NCBI GenBank assembly: GCA_036734385.1
Contig: DAIMYQ010000016.1
Coordinates: forward strand, 1-34,540
Direction: 5' to 3'
DNA from: JAAYPI01 sp036734385
GTDB taxonomy: Bacteria > Bacteroidota > Bacteroidia > Bacteroidales > Paludibacteraceae
Length of the DNA: 34,540 nt
Part shown: positions 1 through 7,541 of the stretch, piece by piece
Position numbering within the stretch: the first letter of the stretch is position 1
Layout of the letters: each line of letters opens with the position of its first letter
Program-made: the position numbers and the translations under genes
Notes under the pieces: model-generated
Databases searched by the model: none
Seen by the model: the letters and a program-made list of their open reading frames with translations, nothing else
Told to the model about the DNA's origin: nothing

Positions 1-218
1 ATGCTGTGGATGCCAGACCGATTGTCAATACGATAGGTGCCGGAGATGCTCTTTTTTCAGCTTTTATTCACTGTTATGCGAAAGGAGAAAATCCTCATCA
101 AGCTTTGAAAAAGGCTATTGCTTTTGCTTCTTGGAAGATTGGCGAAAAAGGGGCTGCCGATGGTTTCTTGACCGAAGCAGCCCTTGAATCTTTATGCCAT
201 AAGGTTTATAATCGTTAG
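1..218 (+). CDS. PfkB-family carbohydrate kinase, C-terminal fragment
   Basis: Only the last 72 or so codons are present; the gene begins before the window. The fragment carries the second PfkB signature, NTIGAGDALFSAF, where the Asp of GAGD is the catalytic base that activates the sugar hydroxyl and the GAG forms the anion hole. The following helix-rich tail (ALKKAIAFASWKIGEKGAADGF) is normal for the ribokinase/fructokinase fold. Homologues phosphorylate sugars or nucleosides in the cytoplasm, probably fructose-like sugars, but substrate cannot be read from the C-terminus alone. The TAG stop at 216-218 overlaps the stop of the convergent minus-strand gene by 4 bases, so the two transcripts must run into each other. 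Family call is secure; the specific substrate is open. Confidence 0.85.
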   Translation, partial: AVDARPIVNTIGAGDALFSAFIHCYAKGENPHQALKKAIAFASWKIGEKGAADGFLTEAALESLCHKVYNR

Positions 219-1609
219 AATTTGAGGTCTTCTACTTTTAAGTCTATGTTCCCTTTCATATTAGCTTGAATACGCACAGCACCGGGAACAAGATCCAGGC
301 TTGTGACACTGACGTCATTAAGCAACCCGTGAAGTGAAATGCCATCCATTATTGTATAGTTGTTTAGCGTTTGGTTAGCTTGTGCTTTCATATCATCAAT
401 ATCTTTTTGCACAGGGTAAGTTAGATAGGGCGTTAGTGTTTTCAAAATCATTCCGTGTAACAGCCAATTAGCGGATTTTACCAATGCGTTGGATGTTTTT
501 ACGTCAAATTCAGGTTCTATAATTTCTAGGGCAACTTTTTCATGATTGTATGCCATTTTTCCGCTAAAATAGATACGACCTTTGAGTGAACCGGTAACAT
601 CAGCTACAAAAACGGCTTTTCCTTCACTTCCGAAAACAGATAAATCAGTAATGGTAATTGATTTTTTTCCTTGCGTAAATTTCTTTCCAACCAATTGTTT
701 CTTAGCCAGTTCCGCAATCTTGTCGAATGTCACATCCACACCGACATTGAGATTAAATTGTTTTCCTGATCGGTTGACATACCTAAATGCAGGTAATGTA
801 ACGGCTGTATTGGCAGTGGGTTTTGCACCCATGAAAGATTCTATTTGTGCATACATTGCCACTAACATATTCAGTTTATTGTTCGAAGAGGAGAGTGGTG
901 ACATATAAATATCTTTTGGAGTAATACGCAACCACATATCATTTTCTTTGTTTACTTGGATTGGTTTTTGGGCTTCTGTCCAAGCCATATTCACGTATTT
1001 TTTCAAATTAACGGACTGAGCAAGAGATTTATCAATTTCATCGGAGATGAGTTTCTCACACTGTGACAAGGCAAGGTTGGCAATAGGTTTAACAGGTATA
1101 TTTACTCCAACAATGTTTAAGTGAGGGGCTTCAATCCATTCGTACCCTGAAGCGGTAGTATTAGAAACAATTTTCCAATTTTTATCGATACCAATGGTCG
1201 TTTTGTATTTTAGGGCGATACTTCCGGTTGCTTCGTACTTGTCGCCGACAGATAAACCGAATTTTTGTACTTTCCATGCAAAGCGGCTCCAAACTTTAAC
1301 GGGAACACGATATTCTATTACGTTATTTTGAATGTCAAAAGTGAAATTTTGAGCTTTCCATACTTTAATGGACAAATCATTATCTGAAATATTTGAACCT
1401 TCGTAAAGAAGTCCGGTCATTTTTTTGTTTACTGCAGCTTCCAGCTTTTTTACGTCAAGTTCTACCTGCAAGGGGATTTCGGAAACTGCCGGAGCTATGT
1501 TCGAAGGTAAGTACGATTCTTTTGGCTTTTCTATTTGCATAGCCGTTTTACACGAAGAAAACAATACCGATATGAGCGTTATTGTTACGAAAAATAATTG
1601 TTTTTTCAT
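215..1609 (-). CDS. DUF4403 family lipoprotein
   Basis: 464 residues. The N-terminus is a lipoprotein signal: MKK, a hydrophobic stretch, then LFSSC with Cys20 as the likely lipidated residue, so the protein is expected on a membrane facing the periplasm or surface. The rest is beta-rich and soluble, with a conserved look around VPVKVWSRFAWKV (residues about 103-115) and a repeated pattern in the C-terminal half (VDVTFDKIAELAKKQLVGKKF). This matches the DUF4403 family by length and overall pattern; no biochemical function is established for it. It is a single gene, convergent with the kinase fragment and divergent from the epimerase. A minus-strand -7-like TAATTTTG at 1645-1638 lies about 30 bases before the ATG, with no clear -33 partner. 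Family assignment is from memory of the sequence pattern. Confidence 0.75.
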   Translation of the reverse strand: MKKQLFFVTITLISVLFSSCKTAMQIEKPKESYLPSNIAPAVSEIPLQVELDVKKLEAAVNKKMTGLLYEGSNISDNDLSIKVWKAQNFTFDIQNNVIEYRVPVKVWSRFAWKVQKFGLSVGDKYEATGSIALKYKTTIGIDKNWKIVSNTTASGYEWIEAPHLNIVGVNIPVKPIANLALSQCEKLISDEIDKSLAQSVNLKKYVNMAWTEAQKPIQVNKENDMWLRITPKDIYMSPLSSSNNKLNMLVAMYAQIESFMGAKPTANTAVTLPAFRYVNRSGKQFNLNVGVDVTFDKIAELAKKQLVGKKFTQGKKSITITDLSVFGSEGKAVFVADVTGSLKGRIYFSGKMAYNHEKVALEIIEPEFDVKTSNALVKSANWLLHGMILKTLTPYLTYPVQKDIDDMKAQANQTLNNYTIMDGISLHGLLNDVSVTSLDLVPGAVRIQANMKGNIDLKVEDLKF

Positions 1610-1759
1610 GTTCTATATTTTAACGAAAATTCGGGTACAAAATTAATCTTTTTATAAAGACGATGTTCTTCATGAAGCTAAAACATTTGTTTATATATAT
1701 AAAATTTAACAATGCGGTTTTTTAATATCTGTTAATTATTTGTCTGTTGTGACACCAAA

Positions 1760-1791
1760 ATTGCTATTTTTTATCAAAAAGAGTACCTTTG
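1760..1791 (+). promoter_or_regulatory. Bacteroidota-type promoter for the epimerase gene
   Basis: ATTG (1760-1763) is separated by 20 bases from TACCTTTG (1784-1791), which matches the TAnnTTTG -7 element exactly. Transcription would start near 1797-1800, leaving a leader of about 55 bases. The same TTG-N20-TACCTTTG arrangement is found upstream of menF. Confidence 0.65.
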
Positions 1792-1852
1792 AATTTCATA
1801 AATAAATAATTACCTCTTAGGTTGAAAGACCTTTGAGTTTAAATAAAATCGA

Positions 1853-2869
1853 ATGAAAATATTAATTACTGGAGCCAGTGGCTTTTTAGGAGGTCATCTA
1901 GTGAGAAAAGCCGTTGAGAGTAATTTCGAAACTTTTGCAGGAGTAAGAGCTACTAGTAATGTGAGTCAATTTAAAGATTTGTCGTCAGTTACTTTTGTTG
2001 ATTTACCCTACATTAACAAGGAAAAATTAAAATCGTATTTACTGGAGTGTAAAAATCAATGGGGTACATTTGATTATATTATTCATAATGCCGGAATAAC
2101 CAAGTGCAAACATGAATCCGATTTTGATAGTGTAAATTTTGAAAATACTCGAAATTTTGTAGAGGCTTTGATAGAAACCGACGCAGTACCTCGTAAATTT
2201 ATTTATATAAGCAGTTTAGGGGCTGTTGGTCCGGGAAATGATAAAACATTGGAGCCTCTTATGTTGACTGATACTCCGAAACCAAATACGTTGTATGGTA
2301 TCAGTAAACTTAAATCTGAAGAATTTCTTCAATCTACAACAGATTTTCCTTATCTTGTTGTTCGTCCGACAGGAATTTATGGACCCGAAGACAAAGAATA
2401 TAATATTTATGTATCGACTATAAATAAAGGCTTTGAGCCATATTTAGGTTTTAAACCGCAATATCTTTCATTCATTTATGTTACCGATTTGGTAAATGTT
2501 ATTTTTTCTATGTTAGAAGGGAATATTACGAGAAAGGCTTATTTTGTTTCGGATGGCCAGACTTACACACAACAAGAATATGCTCAATTGATTAAAAAAT
2601 ACTTGCATCGAAAAACACTCAAAATAACTCTTCCGTTGTCAATAATTAAAGCTCTTTTTTATGGATTTGATGTGATTGGTGGGTGCATAGGAAAGGTACC
2701 GACCCTGAATGCCGATAAGTATAAGATTATGAGTGCTCGTAATTGGGTGTGTGATATATCGGAATTGAAAAAAGATTTTAACTATACGCCTCACTATTTA
2801 TTGGAAGATGGTGTAAGAGAAACTGTAGATTGGTTTTTAAAACAGAAAAAATCTTCAAAGAAAAAATAA
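1853..2869 (+). CDS. NAD-dependent epimerase/dehydratase (extended SDR)
   Basis: 338 residues. The N-terminal Rossmann motif GASGFLGG (residues 7-14) binds NAD(P), and YGISK (around residue 150) is the YxxxK catalytic pair, preceded by an SS pair in FIYISSLGAVG. These define an extended short-chain dehydrogenase. Such enzymes act on nucleotide sugars, sterol-like or flavonol-like ketones; the substrate-binding C-terminal third here does not point to one of them. The gene stands alone behind its own promoter and its stop codon lies inside the stem of the downstream terminator. The length is ordinary for the family. The substrate is unknown. Confidence 0.85.
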   Translation: MKILITGASGFLGGHLVRKAVESNFETFAGVRATSNVSQFKDLSSVTFVDLPYINKEKLKSYLLECKNQWGTFDYIIHNAGITKCKHESDFDSVNFENTRNFVEALIETDAVPRKFIYISSLGAVGPGNDKTLEPLMLTDTPKPNTLYGISKLKSEEFLQSTTDFPYLVVRPTGIYGPEDKEYNIYVSTINKGFEPYLGFKPQYLSFIYVTDLVNVIFSMLEGNITRKAYFVSDGQTYTQQEYAQLIKKYLHRKTLKITLPLSIIKALFYGFDVIGGCIGKVPTLNADKYKIMSARNWVCDISELKKDFNYTPHYLLEDGVRETVDWFLKQKKSSKKK

Positions 2870-2896
2870 TTTAGTTATTTCCTCTTTGAAGATTTT
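2848..2896. terminator. Bidirectional terminator between convergent genes
   Basis: A 14-bp perfect stem (AAAATCTTCAAAGA at 2848-2861 with TCTTTGAAGATTTT at 2883-2896) is followed inward by a 2x2 mismatch and a second 6-bp stem (AAATAA at 2864-2869, TTATTT at 2875-2880) around a 5-base loop. The arms are A-rich on the left and T-rich on the right, so the hairpin can stop transcription from both sides. The epimerase stop codon sits within the inner stem. Confidence 0.7.
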
Positions 2897-2935
2897 CAAG
2901 CTCGTATTATATTATAACTTCTTGATTTATTCGAT

Positions 2936-4456
2936 TTAGTTTTTTATCATTTTTGAAGTAATAAGTTCGTTTTCGTTTTCCAGTTGGACTAAATATGTTC
3001 CTTTCGGAATATTGTTTAGGCTTATTTCCGTGCTTGCTTCTTTTATTTCTTTTTGTAGAAGAGGCTTCCCCGCATAATTATCAATAGTTAGCTTACCATT
3101 TATTTCTGAAGTCATGTTTAAAACGTCTTTTGCCGGATTTGGATATAAAACAAAAGATTTTGAATTTACATCTTTGATGGCTGAGATGATAAGGGTTTTT
3201 AATGGTTTTAATTCAACAATACCATCGTTTGTTTTAATCCAAACAGACGTATCTGTCGATGGATTATAGTAACTAGTTTCTCCTGTTTTTATAACGTTGG
3301 CAACTGCAGTTAGGTAATGAGCAACCTCCCATGCCTTGGCATACCAAATATCATTTCTTTTGCCTATCTTTTGGCAGAATGCTGTTAAAGTTGTCCAGCT
3401 GCTAGCATGTTCCCAACTGTGTCCCCAGATATATAAAAGAGCCATTTCTTCTTTATCCCAGTTAATTAATTGTGTTCCGTAATAATCTGCGGAAGACTCA
3501 TGACAAGTAGGATTCCACCTTAATAAATCGCTTGGAAGATCATTTGGAATTGCTAAAGCAAATGTATTGATGGTTGTTCGTGAATAAATAATGTTAAGAT
3601 CTTGTAAGGTTTGCAAAACTCGTTTGTCGTATGTTCCGAAAGGATAGGCCATTCCTGTAACTTTATATCCAACCAGATTTGAAATAGTTGTTTGACAATC
3701 GGCAATTTGGTGGTATTGGTCATTATCGGATAAACTTTCCAAATACGGGTGACTTACAGTATGTAATGCAACTTCATGGTTTCCATTTGCATATAAAGTA
3801 GCAACTTCGGAAGCTGATATTTTATCAGAGTTACCAAGAAATCCTGAATTTAAATTGAAAGAACCTACTATTCCGTAAGTATTAAAAATATTTACTAAAT
3901 CTCGATCTTGAGTTCCGCTATCATCGTAACTCATTATTAGAGCTTTCCATTTACCGTTTGGAAATGTAAATCTTGTTAAATCAATTTTATTTACGGGATT
4001 GGAATCTTCTTTTATACCATTTACAGTAACACATTTAGATTGATTTACAATTGGCATTGACTCGCCTAATGCATCAATAATAATAGTATTGGAGATGTCA
4101 GGAGTCAGAGTAAGTCTGAAATTGCAATCATTTGTTTGAAAATATGCCCTGATTCTTTCTTCCCATGACCCTGATTTGACAAATCTAAATCCTGCATTTG
4201 CACCTGTCGGTTTATCTATCCATTCGAAAGTTAATTCTGTGAGAGTGACATCATTTAGTGTATAATTTAAAATACCATTTGTAACAGTAGCAACAGTATT
4301 GCTGGTATTCCAATTGTTTAAATTACCTGCAAAAGCAATTTGTTGTCCTTCGAAAGTTGTTGGTAAATTAACAATTTGGATTTGGACGTTCGTGGTTGGT
4401 CTTGCTTGCACGATGCATAGAAATAGCATTAATGCAGAAAAAATTGTTCTTTTCAT
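2936..4456 (-). CDS. Secreted NodB-type polysaccharide deacetylase with type IX sorting domain
   Basis: 506 residues in three parts. After a signal peptide (cleavage near VQA-RP, residue 18) comes an E-set/starch-binding-like beta domain with AFAGNLNNWN, the pattern of carbohydrate-binding modules of the CBM20/48 type. Residues about 165-340 are a NodB deacetylase domain: SYDDSG holds the Asp pair D178/D179, ALHTVSH gives metal-binding H232 and H236, AYPFGTYD is motif 3 and YIWGHSWE the final His motif. Residues about 432-506 (YPNPAKDVLN, then KGTYLVQL near the end) are a typical Por/type IX secretion C-terminal sorting domain. The protein should therefore be exported to the surface and remove acetyl groups from an extracellular glycan. 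The motif has DDS in place of the usual DDG, so activity is likely but not certain. Confidence 0.85.
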   Translation of the reverse strand: MKRTIFSALMLFLCIVQARPTTNVQIQIVNLPTTFEGQQIAFAGNLNNWNTSNTVATVTNGILNYTLNDVTLTELTFEWIDKPTGANAGFRFVKSGSWEERIRAYFQTNDCNFRLTLTPDISNTIIIDALGESMPIVNQSKCVTVNGIKEDSNPVNKIDLTRFTFPNGKWKALIMSYDDSGTQDRDLVNIFNTYGIVGSFNLNSGFLGNSDKISASEVATLYANGNHEVALHTVSHPYLESLSDNDQYHQIADCQTTISNLVGYKVTGMAYPFGTYDKRVLQTLQDLNIIYSRTTINTFALAIPNDLPSDLLRWNPTCHESSADYYGTQLINWDKEEMALLYIWGHSWEHASSWTTLTAFCQKIGKRNDIWYAKAWEVAHYLTAVANVIKTGETSYYNPSTDTSVWIKTNDGIVELKPLKTLIISAIKDVNSKSFVLYPNPAKDVLNMTSEINGKLTIDNYAGKPLLQKEIKEASTEISLNNIPKGTYLVQLENENELITSKMIKN

Positions 4457-4594
4457 AGTTATAATTCTGTTTTTTAGTAGGTTAGGTTTTCAAATATGTA
4501 ACAATTATTTGTTGCTTTATTTACTTTATGAAATCTTTATGCACATTTGTTTATGCAAAAGATTGCGTTAAATTGTTGAAATAGAATCTGTTAT

Positions 4595-4640
4595 ACGCAA
4601 AAACGCCCGAATAATAAAGTGTATTCGGGCGTTTTTGCGT
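4595..4640. terminator. Perfect 19-bp bidirectional terminator
   Basis: ACGCAAAAACGCCCGAATA (4595-4613) is exactly complementary to 4622-4640, with an 8-base loop. In each direction a GC-rich stem core (CGCCCGAATA) is followed by TTTTTGCG, so it reads as an intrinsic terminator on both strands. It lies directly after the stop of the DMP19 gene and before the deacetylase start, closing the minus-strand cluster. Confidence 0.9.
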
Positions 4641-4653
4641 TAATGAAGATTAG

Positions 4654-5154
4654 TTACAAAATAATCTCTGCAAAATCTTCAATGTGATTATCTACATAAC
4701 TTGCAATAGCACTCGTTTGTTGTTCTTCTATAGCAAAATAGATTTCTTCCAAATCGTCAAATACTTCAAAATCAACGTACAATGCGTGAAACTCTTCATC
4801 AGTTGTTTCACGTTCTAAGGCAGCTTTGTTGGGTACGTAAATTTCTTTGGCTTTGTAAATGAGTTTTGATAATTCGATAGCTCCAAATTGTTTAATAGCC
4901 CGTGCAAACGGATTTTCAAAGATATAAGAACCATAACCATTTTGAATGAGCTGTACAAATCCACCTTCACGCATTTCGGTAGAGAAAAAATGCCACGCCA
5001 ACAATGTATGTTGATTTGCATTGAGCAGGGGCATGGTCTCCTCCGTTAGTTTTCCTCCAATAGCGTCCAAATAAGCATCGGTAAAAACTTGCAAAAACTC
5101 ATCCATTCCTTTTTCGGAAGCAGAAACTAAAATATTATCCTTTATTTGAATCAT
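4654..5154 (-). CDS. DMP19/DUF4375 family protein
   Basis: 166 residues, acidic, with no signal peptide or membrane segment, so cytoplasmic. The segment EMREGGFVQLIQNGYGSYIFE (about residues 60-80) followed by a KQFGAIELSKLI stretch is characteristic of the DMP19/DUF4375 fold. The Neisseria member is a DNA mimic that binds a transcription factor; most others have no known role. The C-terminal half is rich in Asp and Glu (for example YVDFEVFDDLEEIYFAIEE), which fits a DNA-mimic surface but does not prove it. It is the last gene of the cluster, 13 bases after the amylase gene and just before a strong terminator, so it is probably co-transcribed with the amylase. Family confidence is good; function is inferred. 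Confidence 0.75.
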   Translation of the reverse strand: MIQIKDNILVSASEKGMDEFLQVFTDAYLDAIGGKLTEETMPLLNANQHTLLAWHFFSTEMREGGFVQLIQNGYGSYIFENPFARAIKQFGAIELSKLIYKAKEIYVPNKAALERETTDEEFHALYVDFEVFDDLEEIYFAIEEQQTSAIASYVDNHIEDFAEIIL

Positions 5155-5167
5155 ATTTCTGACAATC

Positions 5168-7534
5168 TTAAAGCAAAATATCGGCTCCGTATGCCGGTAA
5201 CTGAATAGTAATTTTATGATTTGATATCACAAACTTATTGTTAAAGGATGACTTTAGATTTTTTATATTCAAAATCGCAGGTATTTCTACTTCTATTGTT
5301 TTTGGTTGTGCAGAGTTGTTTATACAAACAATGGCTTCTTTATCAAAGTATTTACGAGCAAATACCCAAGTATCTTTTGTAGTTATAATATTCATAAAGT
5401 CACCATAAATTAAGACGGGATTCTCACTACGCAAATGAGCTAGTTTGGCTACTTTGTCGCGAAGGGCAATTTCGCGATTGTTTAATCCTTCAAATTTCAT
5501 CATTCGTCTGCAATCGGGGTCGTTTCCACCTGTGAGTCCAATTTCATCACCATAGTAAATAATCGGAATACCGGGAATAGTAAGATTGAATGCATGCATT
5601 AAAAATAATTTATTATAAGCTGTCGAATCGGTGATTCCAATTTCACGTGACCAGCCTGCTGCTTTCGAATCTTCGCCAAATTTCAAATCTCCGGAAGCTA
5701 ATGACATAAATCTTGGTTTATCTTGATTTCCGGATATATTACCCATAAGATTGTGACTACCATATGTATACAAACTTGACGTTAACACAGATTCGACTTT
5801 TTGGAGGTCTCCTCCGCCAACTCCCGCAAAGGTAACATTAGCAATATCATATACATTAAAGTCAAATTGTCCGTCAAGCATCCCAGTGTTTACGTAACTA
5901 CTTATTAGTTGCGGACTTCCGTATGATTCACCAATTTGGTATAGTACCTTTCCTTGATTTTGTTTCTTTATTTTCAGTGTTAATTTGCGCCAAAATTGTT
6001 CGGGAATATGTTTACAGGCATCGTGACGGAAGCCGTCCAATTTAAATTCATTGAGCCAATACATGGCTGAGTCGGTAAAAATTTCGGCTACTTTTGGGTT
6101 CATTAAATCAAGAGTCGGCATAAAGGTATCGAACCATGTTGTCAATCTTTGGTCGTCCCAACGTTCTGTATTCAAGGTCCCATCAGGTAAATACAGTGGA
6201 GTTGCCAGTTCGGGGTGTTGCTTATAAAAAGGGTGTTCTTTGTGTACATGATGAGCTACATAATCGAGCAAAATGTTCATGTCTTTTGTATGAGCATCGG
6301 CAACTAAACTTTTTAATTCTTGATTTGTTCCGAAACGAAAGTCCACTTTTGAAGAAGAAATAGGCCAATAGCCATGATAGCCTGAAAATTTCGTATTTTT
6401 TGGAGCGTAAAATCCGTAAGGTTCCATTGGATTTTGATTTAGTGGAGAAATCCACAGGGTATTCACGCCTAATCTTTTAAAATAACCATCGTCAATTGTT
6501 TGCTTTAATCCTGACAAATCGCCACCCCAATAATCTACTTTATGGTTTACATCGGGACGATTCAAGGGATGATCGTTGGATTTGTCGCCATTTTTGAAAC
6601 GGTCGACCAGCATGAAATACATGATTTGAGCTTGTTTGTCTGTACGTGTAATTTGTTTGGCATTAGTCAATACTTTTCCCTTTTCGAGAGGAATTAACAA
6701 ATCGTTGCTTATACCAAATTCATTACTTGCCCAAACACGAATAAATGATCTATCCAATTTTTTTGCTTCTGTAGGGATATTAATTCTGATTTTTCCATGG
6801 CTATTTTTAACAAATTTTTTCGATAAACAATAATTTTGCCAGTAAACAAAAACTTCTTTGATTTCATTTTGGGTAGTCAAAGTGATGGTTGAGTTTGAAA
6901 ATTTGTCCGTGTATATTTTGGGAAACTTATCACTTTCACTAGGAACTTGTAGTATAGAATTAAATTTTCCGTATCCGTTATCCACTTTATTGGGGTTATT
7001 GGAGTCATCATTTTGATCACCATCCAGGTTCATCTGATACAAATAACTTTGTGGGCTTAGTAATAGTTTTACTTCATATAAACCTTTACTATTCAGTTTC
7101 AATTCAGGCGTTTTTGAGGGAGTCCAATCGTTCATTTGACCCGCAATCATTACTTTTTTATACGTTTTCCCCTGTGGATTAAAGGTAAAGGTATATTCAA
7201 TTTTGTCGGTTTTGCGACAAGGAATTATATAAGGAACACCTTTCATCCAAAGGTTAGCATTTATGAAATGTTCGATATCCTTGGATGCATTAAAAGTTGC
7301 CGTCATTTTGTTACTATCAATCTGACAAACCAATTTTTTTGAAGAGCTGGTAATAGAGTCAATGTCGGCAGGGTTCATGACAAAATCTTGTAAATAAATT
7401 GTGTTTTTGCCCGGGGTTAAGGTTATCAACGAGTTTAGGTTCTTGTTGTTCTCAGAGTCATTAGGCAGATTTAAGGTTGGTTGGCAAGCCGATAACGCTA
7501 AAAGACCAACAAATAATAAGTGATTTTTGTTCAT
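5168..7534 (-). CDS. GH13 alpha-amylase family lipoprotein
   Basis: 788 residues. LALSAC ends a lipoprotein signal with Cys17, placing it on a membrane outside the cytoplasm. An N-terminal beta domain is followed by an E-set/CBM48-like domain (MIAGQMNDW, about residue 130), a second Ig-like domain (about 205-290), the GH13 barrel (about 300-720; MYFMLVDRFKNGD, DYWGGDLSGL) and a C-terminal beta domain. The catalytic trio is present: nucleophile D505 in GFRHDACKH, acid/base E536 in QIGESYG, and D605 in GNQDKPR. It should hydrolyse alpha-1,4-glucans such as maltodextrins, in the manner of neopullulanase or cyclomaltodextrinase. Region I has DYVAHH instead of DxVxNH and region IV NQD instead of NHD. 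It lies 7 bases after the DUF4153 gene. Confidence 0.9.
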   Translation of the reverse strand: MNKNHLLFVGLLALSACQPTLNLPNDSENNKNLNSLITLTPGKNTIYLQDFVMNPADIDSITSSSKKLVCQIDSNKMTATFNASKDIEHFINANLWMKGVPYIIPCRKTDKIEYTFTFNPQGKTYKKVMIAGQMNDWTPSKTPELKLNSKGLYEVKLLLSPQSYLYQMNLDGDQNDDSNNPNKVDNGYGKFNSILQVPSESDKFPKIYTDKFSNSTITLTTQNEIKEVFVYWQNYCLSKKFVKNSHGKIRINIPTEAKKLDRSFIRVWASNEFGISNDLLIPLEKGKVLTNAKQITRTDKQAQIMYFMLVDRFKNGDKSNDHPLNRPDVNHKVDYWGGDLSGLKQTIDDGYFKRLGVNTLWISPLNQNPMEPYGFYAPKNTKFSGYHGYWPISSSKVDFRFGTNQELKSLVADAHTKDMNILLDYVAHHVHKEHPFYKQHPELATPLYLPDGTLNTERWDDQRLTTWFDTFMPTLDLMNPKVAEIFTDSAMYWLNEFKLDGFRHDACKHIPEQFWRKLTLKIKKQNQGKVLYQIGESYGSPQLISSYVNTGMLDGQFDFNVYDIANVTFAGVGGGDLQKVESVLTSSLYTYGSHNLMGNISGNQDKPRFMSLASGDLKFGEDSKAAGWSREIGITDSTAYNKLFLMHAFNLTIPGIPIIYYGDEIGLTGGNDPDCRRMMKFEGLNNREIALRDKVAKLAHLRSENPVLIYGDFMNIITTKDTWVFARKYFDKEAIVCINNSAQPKTIEVEIPAILNIKNLKSSFNNKFVISNHKITIQLPAYGADILL

Positions 7535-7541
7535 ATAAAGT

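Noticed and set aside
582..908. Open frame of about 108 codons on the plus strand inside the DUF4403 gene
   Set aside because: It is antisense to a well-supported lipoprotein gene and its product has no recognisable domain.
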